A stretch of 64,000 nucleotides of DNA from contig CAJUHS010000005.1 of NCBI GenBank assembly GCA_910586535.1, forward strand, positions 71,504-135,503, written 5' to 3'. The translations under genes were made by a program, and so were the position numbers. Positions 40,826 to 49,015 of this stretch are shown here, piece by piece. Numbering within the stretch: the first letter of the stretch is position 1; every line of letters begins with the position of its first letter. Source of the stretch: an uncultured Oscillospiraceae bacterium. GTDB lineage: Bacteria > Bacillota > Clostridia > Oscillospirales > Ruminococcaceae. Below the pieces are notes generated by a model. The model saw only the letters and a list, made by a program, of their open reading frames with translations, did no database searches and had not been told where the DNA came from.

Positions 40826-40888
40826 TTGACAGTTAATGGTATACAGTTGAAAGTTATATTAAAATGTAACCGTACAATTAACTGTCAA
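40826..40888. repeat. inverted repeat between pyrC and pyrF
   Basis: TTGACAGTTAAT (40826-40837) and ATTAACTGTCAA (40877-40888) form a perfect 12-bp inverted repeat. The pyrC stop codon lies within a degenerate repetition GTTGACAATTGACAGTTAAT. A related string, ACTTTCAACTATCAACTGT, lies at about 14705. Intergenic repeat of unknown role. Confidence 0.5.
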
Positions 40889-42147
40889 TTGTCAACTTCG
40901 TAGCGTATAACGCCGTCCGAAATAGTAGTAACAACTCGTCCCCTGAGCTTTTCACCCTTGAACACCGTGTTATGGGACTTTGACCGAAGCTTTTCCGGTT
41001 CAACCGTCCACTCCATATCAAGATCAATGACCGCAAGATCGGCTTTCGCGCCCTTTTCAATGCGCGTGACCGGTACTCCAAGAAGCTTTCGTGGAGCCAC
41101 CGACATAAGCCCCGCTATCCTTATAAGCGGAAGCTTTTTCGTATGAAAAAGCTGCGTAAGAGTAACCGCCAGCGACGTTTCCAGACCCACAACTCCGTTT
41201 GGAGCCTTTTCAAAGTCAGCCTTTTCCTCTGCCGTATGGGGAGCGTGGTCGGTAACTATACAGTCGATCGTACCGTCCAAAACAGCTTCCAAAACTGCCT
41301 GCCTGTCCTCCTCTGTGCGGAGGGGAGGGTTCATTCTGTAGTCAGCGTCGCGTGATAAAACCTTTTCCTCCGTGTACGAAAAATAATGGGGACAGGTCTC
41401 GCAGGTTACCTTTATGCCGCGCTTTTTCGCGTCGCGGATAAGTCCAACGCTGCCCTTTGTTGAAACGTGGCATATGTGTATCCTTGCCCCGCAGGAGTCC
41501 GCCAGAGCTATCTCCCGCGCAGTAACGCTGTCCTCAGAGGCTCTGTCCATACCCTTTACGCCAAGCTTTTCCGAAGCCTCGCCCTTGTTTACGATACCTC
41601 CGTTTATGATACTCAGATCCTCGCAGTGGGAAGCCACAAGCAGTCCGTTCTTATTGCTTTCCTCCAAAGCGCGGCGCATAAGCTCTCCGTTCTCGACAGG
41701 TCTGCCGTCGTCGGAAATTATCTTTACCCCAAGCTGTCCCCAGTCGTAAAGCTCCGTACCTTTCATTCCCTTGGTAATACAGCCAGCAGGATAAACGTCA
41801 ACACCCGTTCCCTTTGCCTTGTCAAGAATGTACTGCACCGTATCCGCACTATCTATCGGAGGATTAGTGTTGGGCATACAAACAACTCCCGTTACACCTC
41901 CCGCCAGAGCCGCAGCGCAGCCTGTAAGAACGTCCTCCTTATGTGTCTGGCCGGGATCGCGGAAATGCACGTGCATATCAAAAAGTCCGGGAATAACTAT
42001 CAGTCTGCCTCCGCCGTCAATTACTCTGTCAGCCTCGCGGGAAATATTTTTCCCTACCGACATGATCTTGCCGCTGTCAATAAATATATCGCAGAAAAAG
42101 TCCTTCATGTCGTCCACAGCCCGTACATTTTTTAACAGAATACTCAT
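40885..42147 (-). CDS. pyrC: dihydroorotase (class I)
   Basis: 420 aa. DMHVHFRDPGQTHKEDVLTG near 57-76 gives the HxH metal site and substrate residues, VASHCEDLSI near 170 and CHVSTKG near 222 further ligands, and IVTDHAPHTAEEK near 297 the catalytic Asp. Cyclises carbamoyl aspartate. ATG overlaps the pyrR stop as ATGA, with GGGAGGAG upstream. Confidence 0.95.
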   Translation of the reverse strand: MSILLKNVRAVDDMKDFFCDIFIDSGKIMSVGKNISREADRVIDGGGRLIVIPGLFDMHVHFRDPGQTHKEDVLTGCAAALAGGVTGVVCMPNTNPPIDSADTVQYILDKAKGTGVDVYPAGCITKGMKGTELYDWGQLGVKIISDDGRPVENGELMRRALEESNKNGLLVASHCEDLSIINGGIVNKGEASEKLGVKGMDRASEDSVTAREIALADSCGARIHICHVSTKGSVGLIRDAKKRGIKVTCETCPHYFSYTEEKVLSRDADYRMNPPLRTEEDRQAVLEAVLDGTIDCIVTDHAPHTAEEKADFEKAPNGVVGLETSLAVTLTQLFHTKKLPLIRIAGLMSVAPRKLLGVPVTRIEKGAKADLAVIDLDMEWTVEPEKLRSKSHNTVFKGEKLRGRVVTTISDGVIRYEVDN

Positions 42148-42692
42148 TGCCGCTCCTCCCGTTCCAGAATAACTACCATATCGTTTCCGTCTATCTCCCT
42201 TACCATGACCCGAACCGCCTCGTCCCGCGAAGTCGGAACGTTTTTACCCACATAATCGGGACGTATCGGCAGCTCTCTGTGACCCCTGTCCACCAGGGCC
42301 GCAAGCTGAATACTGCGTGGTCTGCCGCGCTTTGTAACTGCGTCCATGGCGGCGCGTGCGCTTCGTCCGGTAAAAATAACATCGTCCACAATTACGACCC
42401 GTTTATCCCTTACGTCAAAGGGAATGTCCGTCCTGTCCTCCCCTCGGGAGGATCTGCCGTCGTCGCGGTAATCGGTGATGTCGAGAATACCGGTCTCGGG
42501 AGCGACTCCCTCCAGCTCGCCAAGCTTGTCGGAAATCCGCTTTGCCAGATATGCGCCGCGCGAAAGCACCCCGATAAAGCACAGTGACTCCGCCCCTTTG
42601 TTGCGCTCCAGTATCTCGTATGATATCCTTGCTATCGCCCTTGTCATTGCGCTTTCGTCCATTATGACCTTTCTGTCCTGATTGTTCTGCAC
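42144..42692 (-). CDS. pyrR: bifunctional pyr operon attenuator / uracil phosphoribosyltransferase
   Basis: 182 aa from GTG 42692 (GGAGGCGGGG upstream), the standard PyrR length; a longer frame to 42725 runs through the terminator. The PRPP motif is VVIVDDVIFTGRSARAA near 92-108. It binds the leader RNA with UMP and promotes termination, and has weak UPRTase activity. First gene of the pyr operon. Confidence 0.95.
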   Translation of the reverse strand: MQNNQDRKVIMDESAMTRAIARISYEILERNKGAESLCFIGVLSRGAYLAKRISDKLGELEGVAPETGILDITDYRDDGRSSRGEDRTDIPFDVRDKRVVIVDDVIFTGRSARAAMDAVTKRGRPRSIQLAALVDRGHRELPIRPDYVGKNVPTSRDEAVRVMVREIDGNDMVVILEREERQ

Positions 42693-42714
42693 AGCCCCGC
42701 CTCCAAACAAAAAA

Positions 42715-42736
42715 CCTGTCCGCAAGAGCAGACAGG
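42715..42736 (-). terminator. pyr attenuator terminator
   Basis: On the minus strand CCTGTC-T-GC, TCTT loop, GC-G-GACAGG, followed by seven T (with the A run at 42708-42714 on the plus strand). It lies 16 bp before the pyrR ribosome site. Confidence 0.88.
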
Positions 42737-42843
42737 CTAAAAGCTTACAATATTCCGATCACAGCGAAAAGCGCACAATGATACCCTTTCGGTACACAGC
42801 GGTCCCCGCCGTAAAAATCATAAATATAAGCGACTGCCTTGCC

Positions 42844-42857
42844 GATCTCACGGGATC
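42844..42857 (-). promoter_or_regulatory. PyrR-binding loop in the leader
   Basis: GATCCCGTGAGATC on the minus strand matches the core of the PyrR recognition sequence (UCCNGNGAG) in a small hairpin, about 20 nt into the transcript. With the terminator at 42715 it makes a standard pyr attenuator. Confidence 0.8.
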
Positions 42858-42884
42858 AACTTAAAGGTTGTCCAAACTTATATA

Positions 42885-42913
42885 AGTATACCATATTCAG
42901 GCTGTTATGTCAA
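42885..42913 (-). promoter_or_regulatory. pyr operon promoter
   Basis: On the minus strand TTGACA (42913-42908), 17 bp, TATACT (42890-42885). Start near 42878, giving a leader of about 185 nt before pyrR. Confidence 0.88.
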
Positions 42914-42962
42914 TAGCTTTGAGGTAATATTTTATCCTAAAAAAGCCGAGGGCTACGAAAAT

Positions 42963-43946
42963 TCATTTTCCGCCGTTCGCATCGTCCCCAACGTTTTCAG
43001 CATTTTTATCGCTTCTTGACCTGCTCAGGGAAATACGACTGTTCAGACGTTTCCTCAGAGTTTCCATAGACTCCGAATAAGATATAGACCTCATATGCGG
43101 GAACGCTTTAAGCAAACGCTCCACAGATCTGTCGCGCAGATTCACAAGTCCCTCGTAGCGTTCCTTCCACTCGCCGATCTTGAAATCCGCCGCGCTGACG
43201 ATCTTTTCGTAACGCTGTTTCAAAGCCTGGGTCTTTGCGTCCCTTGCCTCTATTAATTTATCGTATTTTTCCTTGACGTCAAGTGTTTCGTGCGAAAGAT
43301 TCTCGCCTATCTTGACTGCGCTCATAAGCATTATCTTGGAAATCTCATCGATCTGCTTCAGGCGGTTATTGAGCTTGTTTACCGCGCATATGGACGATAT
43401 CAGGTCTATCACTATAAGCACAGACCAGACCGCTATAAGCGCAAGCCCCAGCTTTACCGGGATACGGTCAACCACCTTTTCCACCATGGGGTGAACAACC
43501 CTTACAACGATAACGCAGCCGAGTCCCCAAAGAATGGAAATTCCAGGGCATATATAACCCTTAAAGTTAAACTTTTTATTGGAATAATCCCACCACCTTG
43601 CGCCGAAAAGCTTTTCCATACCCAGACCGATAAGCAGTTCAAACACGGTACACAATGTCATGGACGCAAAAAAAAGCAGCAGGAACGTGTGCGCGATAGG
43701 TCTGAAAAAAATAACCACCATAAGCACTCCGAAACCGTAAATAGGACAGATAGGCATATTCAGAAAGCCGCGGTTCTGATATTCGCCGGTCTCCAGAGTC
43801 ATATCGCAGACCTCAATGCACCAGCCGATAAACGACCAGAAAATAAACATATGAAACATCTGATACAGACTGTATTCAAGAAACGGTATAGTTTCCACAA
43901 AATCCCTCCAAAGCTTGTCAGCGCTATAGATTAAGCTTTCAAGCAC
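42963..43946 (-). CDS. PF06541-type (ABC_trans_CmpB) membrane protein with coiled-coil tail
   Basis: 327 aa. Four or five membrane segments in the first 190 residues carry the family marks FWSFIGWCIEV, NRGFLNMPICPIYGFG and WDYSNKKFNFKGYICPGISILWG. Residues 200-290 form a charged coiled coil, and the C terminus is Ser/Arg-rich. The domain is annotated as a putative ABC-transporter type IV component, but no ATPase is nearby and the function is unknown. GTG start with a weak ribosome site. Confidence 0.8.
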   Translation of the reverse strand: MLESLIYSADKLWRDFVETIPFLEYSLYQMFHMFIFWSFIGWCIEVCDMTLETGEYQNRGFLNMPICPIYGFGVLMVVIFFRPIAHTFLLLFFASMTLCTVFELLIGLGMEKLFGARWWDYSNKKFNFKGYICPGISILWGLGCVIVVRVVHPMVEKVVDRIPVKLGLALIAVWSVLIVIDLISSICAVNKLNNRLKQIDEISKIMLMSAVKIGENLSHETLDVKEKYDKLIEARDAKTQALKQRYEKIVSAADFKIGEWKERYEGLVNLRDRSVERLLKAFPHMRSISYSESMETLRKRLNSRISLSRSRSDKNAENVGDDANGGK

Positions 43947-44109
43947 CCACGCTGTATATTATACCACATATAATATGCTTGTCAATACATTTTGAAATTT
44001 GTTACAATTCCGCAATATTTTTTTCGACCGGCTTTCGGTTTGTACTCCTGTGCTGTGCGTTCCGATCCGAAATTTCAAATAAGCAATAATAAATCCTGAG
44101 AAAAACAAA

Positions 44110-44140
44110 AGCGGGAACGGTCAATAGAACCGAACCCGCT
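44110..44140 (-). terminator. hairpin terminator of the DUF4190 gene
   Basis: AGCGGG pairs with CCCGCT, with an inner GGT/ACC stem, followed on the minus strand by TTTTGTTTTT. It lies 30 bp after the stop. Confidence 0.7.
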
Positions 44141-44169
44141 AAGCATTGTCCTTCGTTTATCACAAGCAA

Positions 44170-44889
44170 TTATTTTATTAAAAACGAAACCGCGGCGTCA
44201 AACCACTGCGGGAACTGGTCGCCGTATATCTCGTAAAGCTGCTCGTACTGGTCGGGAGAAATCTGCTTTAAGTACTGCATAAGCTCCGCGCCGTTGGTCA
44301 GAAGCATACCTACCACAAACGCAAGCAAGGCAATCGGAATGGCAAGTCCTATAGCCGAAGTGATTATTCCCGCTGTAGACATTCCTTTTCCCACAGGAAG
44401 CTTTTTGCACTTAAAAACTATACCGAGGATAATACCGATTATAGGCATAAGAAAAAGAAACGGGAATGAGAACATGAAAAGCCCCGTACAGATAGAAATT
44501 ATTCCCAGTACAAGGGAAGCCACCGCCATGCCCGTGGACTGCTGCTGATATGGAGCGTTGTAACCATATCCCTGATTTGCGTAATACCCCTGCGGAGGAA
44601 CATAACCGCTCTGCGGGATATTCTGCTGATTATAATTGCAGCCTCCCTGTACACCGTAAGGATTCTGACCGTTCTGACCGTTCTGACCGTTCTGCGGAGG
44701 CAGATCATACTGCTGCTGACTCTGAGCGTATTGCTGACCCTGAACAGGCTGCTGATTGTAGGGATCATAGTTCTGCGGCTGCTGGAACTGCTGCGGCGGC
44801 TGCTCCTGCCGTCCTTGCTGCATATACGGATTCTCGGGGATTCCGCCGCTTTTTTCTTCATTGAAAGGATTATTGTTAAATTCGTCCAT
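44170..44889 (-). CDS. DUF4190-type membrane protein with Q/N/P-rich N terminus
   Basis: 239 aa from ATG 44889 (GGAGC upstream). The first 120 residues are low-complexity, rich in Q, N, P, Y and G, including an NGQ triplet repeat coded by a 9-bp DNA repeat at 44670-44697. Then MAVASLVLGIISICTGLF and a second long helix pair typical of DUF4190. The C-terminal 40 residues are soluble. Function unknown; the disordered tail may act as an interaction region. Confidence 0.8.
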   Translation of the reverse strand: MDEFNNNPFNEEKSGGIPENPYMQQGRQEQPPQQFQQPQNYDPYNQQPVQGQQYAQSQQQYDLPPQNGQNGQNGQNPYGVQGGCNYNQQNIPQSGYVPPQGYYANQGYGYNAPYQQQSTGMAVASLVLGIISICTGLFMFSFPFLFLMPIIGIILGIVFKCKKLPVGKGMSTAGIITSAIGLAIPIALLAFVVGMLLTNGAELMQYLKQISPDQYEQLYEIYGDQFPQWFDAAVSFLIK

Positions 44890-44979
44890 AAGAAATATGC
44901 TCCTTTGTAAAAAATATATTAAATCAATTATACATAAATATTTTACAAAATGCAAGTCTTTTTGTAAAATAATCTCCTA

Positions 44980-46248
44980 TTATTTTGAAACGTAAAGACC
45001 CGCCTTGCACCTTTCGTAAAGGTACTCTGCGGCGAACTGTATCTTTGTGGCGTTAAAGCCTTTTTCAATCGGGTAGATAAAGTAGGTGTTGTCAAGGGTG
45101 GACAGGGTAACGCACTGTCCCTTTCCACGGTAGTTGTACTCGGTATGTACCGACGTCATTGTCAGCGGCGCAAAGGAAAGCGTTTTTTCCGCCGTATCGC
45201 CGTAATCCATGAAGGTAAGCTTAAAGCCGTTTTCATTATGGATAAGCCTGCCCTCGCCAAGGTCGATAAAGTTTACCGCGTTCGGCAGAGACTCTATTTT
45301 AACCCTCATATCCAGACTGTACACACCGCAGTCTATTTCCTTTTTAACGCAGTCCCGCTCCCACTCGTACCAGTCTGGAATGTGCGAAAAACTGTCCTCC
45401 GAACCGTCGGGACGGACCATTCTGCCGTATTCAGTCATAATGCGCTTTGCTCCGCATTTCCCGCAGAATATCTCCTCTCCGCTTGTATGCATTTCAAACT
45501 CAGCACCGCAGTCGGGACACCTATAAAGCGGCATTTCAATGCCCTCCGCACGTTTGGGATAGGCTATTGCCATTTTGGTTCGGTACTGATACTCATATTC
45601 GTCGTAGCTTAAAAATTCGGCAATCTTAGCGTTTATTTCGTCAACGGAATCTTTTTTCAGCTCCTCACGGGTATATATTTGGGTTACGGTCGCGTCCAGC
45701 AGAACTTCCTTACGCTTTGCCAGATTCCATATGGGTGACTGCAAATAGTTTCCTCTCATATTTAAAGTTACCAGAGGAACGTCAAGATACTTGGCAAGCT
45801 TTCCCACCGATTTTGGCAGCGCGGAGCTTGTTCCAACGTTTGCATAGCGGGCTTCGGGGTACAGAACCAGTATCCCCCTGCGCTCCATTACCTTTTTGAT
45901 GTTCTTTATCAGAGCTATGTCGTTGACGAATTTCCGCGTACCCAAACAGCCGGCCTGACGGTAAAGCCACTCTCCGTAGTTTTCAAATCCCTCCAGCTCG
46001 GAAACATAGTTAGCCCTGTAAGGAAAAACCGCCAGCGGAGACACGATAAAGTCCATAAACGCATGATGAGTACCCAGAACCAGAAACGGCGGCTTCAAGC
46101 CTTTCATATTGACGCGGTTTATCCGCAGCTTTGACTGCGCAGTTATCGCCTTGCACAAAAGCCATATGGCGGGCATGAAGAAAAGATTTTGTTTCGGCGG
46201 TACACGGCAGCGGTCAAAGGGAGTAAAAACGGGTCTTTTGGTTTTCAT
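44980..46248 (-). CDS. PlsC-family acyltransferase with C-terminal zinc-ribbon extension
   Basis: 422 aa from ATG 46248. The acyltransferase core has THHAFMDF near 60 (HX4D), ILVLYPEARY near 128 and DVPLVTLNMRGNY near 158. Unusually, about 170 more residues follow, opening with a four-Cys ribbon CPDCGAEF...CGKCGAKR near 240-262 and a beta-rich domain. The core acylates a glycerol-3-phosphate-like acceptor; the extension may bind a protein or nucleic acid. AGAGGTGC precedes the ATG. Confidence 0.82.
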   Translation of the reverse strand: MKTKRPVFTPFDRCRVPPKQNLFFMPAIWLLCKAITAQSKLRINRVNMKGLKPPFLVLGTHHAFMDFIVSPLAVFPYRANYVSELEGFENYGEWLYRQAGCLGTRKFVNDIALIKNIKKVMERRGILVLYPEARYANVGTSSALPKSVGKLAKYLDVPLVTLNMRGNYLQSPIWNLAKRKEVLLDATVTQIYTREELKKDSVDEINAKIAEFLSYDEYEYQYRTKMAIAYPKRAEGIEMPLYRCPDCGAEFEMHTSGEEIFCGKCGAKRIMTEYGRMVRPDGSEDSFSHIPDWYEWERDCVKKEIDCGVYSLDMRVKIESLPNAVNFIDLGEGRLIHNENGFKLTFMDYGDTAEKTLSFAPLTMTSVHTEYNYRGKGQCVTLSTLDNTYFIYPIEKGFNATKIQFAAEYLYERCKAGLYVSK

Positions 46249-46266
46249 TTTAAGCACCTCTTTCCG

Positions 46267-47700
46267 TCAGACCGTTATCTCATCCCTGTCCGCAAGAAGA
46301 TATTTTCTCACAGGGGGAACAAGACTTAAAAGCAGATACAGCAGACCGGTTCCCAGAAAGGAAAAGCCCGTAGGGGTAAGCCTGAAAAGAGTCATGTTGT
46401 GTATCTCTCCGGTTACGGGATCGTACACCAGCAGGGACATAGCCACTCCTGCGGCTGCGCAGAGAATACCTATCCAGTTTATACCACGAGTATAATTATA
46501 GGCGTTATATCCGTTTAGTCCAAAAGCGGATCGCAGGGCAAGCTTCTGTTTCCTTACAAAGAAAAAGTCCGTGAAAAGCAAGGCTGCAAGAGGAGCGTAT
46601 ATACACGCGCTTATAGTCAGGAAAGAACCGAAGTACTCCACGATTTTTCCCCATACGCAAAGCAGTCCTGCATACAGCGCGAGAATGATTATCAGCGTGC
46701 GGTAATCGGCGCGTTTGAACGAGGATTTGAGCATTACTCCGTAAATATATGAGCCTACAGCCTGAGTACCGATATTTGCAAACGCCACCAGCAGCAGCGA
46801 GCTGAGAGCAAGCGCAGGAACGGAAAGAGCCGAAAGCATAAGGGTCGGGTCGTCGATCATTTCACCCGTAACGTACTGCATTGCTATCGCCATTACAGCT
46901 CCGACCACAACGAAAAACGAACCGGAAACTCCCTGCCCGATAACGCCCGCCCAGAAACCTGCGTTTTCTTTTTTGGCAAGCCTTGGAACTTCCCCCATTC
47001 CGCCTACAAGAGTTATCACAAAGGCGAAATTTGCTTCTATGGAAATTATGTAGGGAATAATGCTGTCGGAATAACCGCTCACATCGGGCTTGTAGTTCCA
47101 TATAACCTCAAACGGTACTTTTGTAAAGCCTATGAGAACCACAAGTCCGCCCAGAGCAAGCAGCAGCGGAACGAGTATCCTTGTGGTGTGGGTTATCGCT
47201 CCGATGCCCTTGTAAGCAACAGCCGTACCTGCGGCAACGCAGAGCAGTCTCAGCACAAGCGGAGCAAAGTCCGGCACGGCAACTCCGAAAAGGGCGGCAA
47301 GATTTCCCATAGATGAGGCAAAAAGGTCGGCGCAGACCGCATACCAAGGGAAATTTATGAGGATTATCACAACGGTCATTATGGTAACGCCCTTGTGTCC
47401 GAAAACGGCTTTGAGCCATATCCAGATGTCTATTCCGTAGCGCACAGAAAGTATTACCGGAAGCTGATATATGGCAAGCATAAGTATAGCTCCCGCAAAA
47501 GCCCCGATAAGAAGCTGTTTGAAGCCTACCAGCGTAGCAAGATACGAGCCCTGAGTGTAGCTCCATGTAGCAATGCAGTACCCGGACAGTATCAGCACAG
47601 CGTCCGGAAAGCCGTAAAGCTTCTCTTTTCCAAGGACGGGTGAAATTCCGAACAGAGCTTCCTTTTCAATCTGTTCGTTAACGCTAACGTTTTCTTTCAT
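46267..47700 (-). CDS. NCS1 family nucleobase permease (CodB-like)
   Basis: 477 aa from ATG 47700, about 12 membrane segments. FPDAVLILSGYCIATWSYTQG near 30-50, NFPWYAVCADLF near 118 and GGMGEVPRLAKKEN near 233 match NCS1 purine/pyrimidine-type permeases. Substrate (cytosine, hydantoin, thiamine precursor or other) not determined. The ATG overlaps the stop of a 59-codon gene as ATGA, with GGGG upstream. No riboswitch seen before the pair. Confidence 0.85.
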   Translation of the reverse strand: MKENVSVNEQIEKEALFGISPVLGKEKLYGFPDAVLILSGYCIATWSYTQGSYLATLVGFKQLLIGAFAGAILMLAIYQLPVILSVRYGIDIWIWLKAVFGHKGVTIMTVVIILINFPWYAVCADLFASSMGNLAALFGVAVPDFAPLVLRLLCVAAGTAVAYKGIGAITHTTRILVPLLLALGGLVVLIGFTKVPFEVIWNYKPDVSGYSDSIIPYIISIEANFAFVITLVGGMGEVPRLAKKENAGFWAGVIGQGVSGSFFVVVGAVMAIAMQYVTGEMIDDPTLMLSALSVPALALSSLLLVAFANIGTQAVGSYIYGVMLKSSFKRADYRTLIIILALYAGLLCVWGKIVEYFGSFLTISACIYAPLAALLFTDFFFVRKQKLALRSAFGLNGYNAYNYTRGINWIGILCAAAGVAMSLLVYDPVTGEIHNMTLFRLTPTGFSFLGTGLLYLLLSLVPPVRKYLLADRDEITV

Positions 47701-47876
47701 TGCAGACACCCCCCGGCTATTATCAGTATCAGGCATACCGCGCATACCGCCGCAAGAACTATATAGTCTCTTTTCCCGAAACGCTTCGGAAATTTATAAT
47801 CCCCTGACTCCATTTCCGATATGCGTTTTTCTATCTCCTCAGCAAGCTTTTTGTCGTATTCGTTTGATTTTGGCAT
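47697..47876 (-). CDS. 59-aa membrane protein coupled to the NCS1 permease
   Basis: Reads MPKSNEYDKKLAEEIEKRIS, a basic segment near 30-40, then one hydrophobic helix (YIVLAAVCAVCLILIIAGG) and stops at TGA 47699-47697, overlapping the permease ATG. GGGGGG lies 7 bp before its ATG 47876. It is a single-pass protein with a cytosolic N terminus by the positive-inside rule. Such small coupled proteins are often transporter subunits or regulators; this one is unnamed. Confidence 0.75.
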   Translation of the reverse strand: MPKSNEYDKKLAEEIEKRISEMESGDYKFPKRFGKRDYIVLAAVCAVCLILIIAGGCLQ

Positions 47877-48094
47877 AGTAAAGCCCCCCTTAAAATATAT
47901 TATATATCATATAGTATTGCTTGTCAATATTATTTGGGATTTTATCGGTATTTTACTTACCATACCCCGCAATCGCAAAGCTTTTCAGGCAATATTGTCC
48001 GCAGGAAAAATTTGTACTTTACAAAACGGTTTTTTTGGTGTATAATATTAAAGTATATTGCTATATCAAAATTTGCTTTTGTAAAGGAATGATC

Positions 48095-48877
48095 ATGTTT
48101 ATGAACATTAAAAAAATAATTTCAGTACTGGCTGCCGCGGCAGTATCAACTTTGGTTTTAGCCAGCTGCAAGGGTACTCCAGACAGCGGCAGCACAGCCG
48201 TTACCGACGGGGACGGAAACGTTGACGCAAGCACGGTGCAGTGGCTTCCCGACGTGGATATCCACAACTTCAATATGCCCGAGCCGGGAGAAAAAATCGC
48301 GGTCATAACCGTAAAGGATATGGGCGAGATAAAAATCAAGCTTTTCCCCGAGGACGCTCCCAAAGGCGTTGAAAACTTCATCGGACTCGCTGAAATGGGA
48401 TACTACGACGAACTGATTTTTCACAGAGTAATACCTAACTTTATGAATCAGGGCGGAGACCCCAAGGGCAACGGCACAGGCGGCAAATCTATCTGGGGTG
48501 AAAAATTTGACGGCGGTACGTCCGAAAATCTGTACCACTTTACGGGCGCGGTAGCTTATGCAAATTCGGGCGCCACAAGCACTAACGGAAGCCAGTTCTA
48601 TATTGTGAACACTCCCGACGGCTATATGCAGAACACCTGCGAGGAGCTTTACGCCGCCGATTCAACTAAGTACAACTGGCCCGCAAACGTTGCCGCGAAA
48701 TACAATGAGGCAGGCGGAGTACCTTTCCTTGACGGAGGCTACACCGTTTTCGGACAGGTATTCGACGGAATGGACGTTGTACGCAAGATAGCTGAAGTAG
48801 AAACCAATCCCGAAAACGACAAGCCTCTTACGCAGGTTATGATGGAAAGCGTACGCATCGAGGAATATCAGGGCTGA
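48095..48877 (+). CDS. lipoprotein peptidyl-prolyl cis-trans isomerase (cyclophilin)
   Basis: 260 aa from ATG 48095 (AAAGGA upstream). Lipoprotein signal ending LVLASC. The cyclophilin fold: GEIKIKLFPEDAPKGVENF near 80, FHRVIPNFMNQGGDPKGNGTGG near 112 with the catalytic Arg, GAVAYANSG near 150 and GSQFYIV near 163. An insertion of about 25 residues follows MQNTCEELYAAD. It probably folds exported proteins. The stop codon is part of an 8-bp tandem repeat. Confidence 0.92.
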   Translation: MFMNIKKIISVLAAAAVSTLVLASCKGTPDSGSTAVTDGDGNVDASTVQWLPDVDIHNFNMPEPGEKIAVITVKDMGEIKIKLFPEDAPKGVENFIGLAEMGYYDELIFHRVIPNFMNQGGDPKGNGTGGKSIWGEKFDGGTSENLYHFTGAVAYANSGATSTNGSQFYIVNTPDGYMQNTCEELYAADSTKYNWPANVAAKYNEAGGVPFLDGGYTVFGQVFDGMDVVRKIAEVETNPENDKPLTQVMMESVRIEEYQG

Positions 48878-48926
48878 CGGGCTGACGAGCTGACGAGCTG
48901 ACGAGCTGACGGGCTGACGGGCTGAC
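48871..48926. repeat. seven tandem copies of an 8-bp unit over a stop codon
   Basis: Units read GGGCTGAC twice, GAGCTGAC three times, GGGCTGAC twice. The first unit contains the TGA stop of the cyclophilin gene. Each unit has a TGA, so copy-number change cannot alter the protein. A typical slipped-strand repeat. Confidence 0.92.
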
Positions 48927-48963
48927 AAAAATAATCCGGAAACTTTGTTTCCATAGTAAAAAG

Positions 48964-48989
48964 GGTATCCGCTGTTTTCGGCGGATACC
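48964..48989. terminator. hairpin between the cyclophilin gene and rimO
   Basis: GGTATCCGC (48964-48972) pairs with GCGGATACC (48981-48989). The plus strand lacks a T run after it; the minus strand has CTTTTT. It may end the cyclophilin transcript weakly or stabilise its 3' end. Confidence 0.4.
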
Positions 48990-49015
48990 GAAATCATAAA
49001 AAAGGAATGTTTGAA

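Noticed and set aside
47877..48094. A purine or other riboswitch before the NCS1 pair or the cyclophilin gene
   Set aside because: The divergent region is AT-rich with no recognisable aptamer core, and the small ORF begins close to the likely transcription start.
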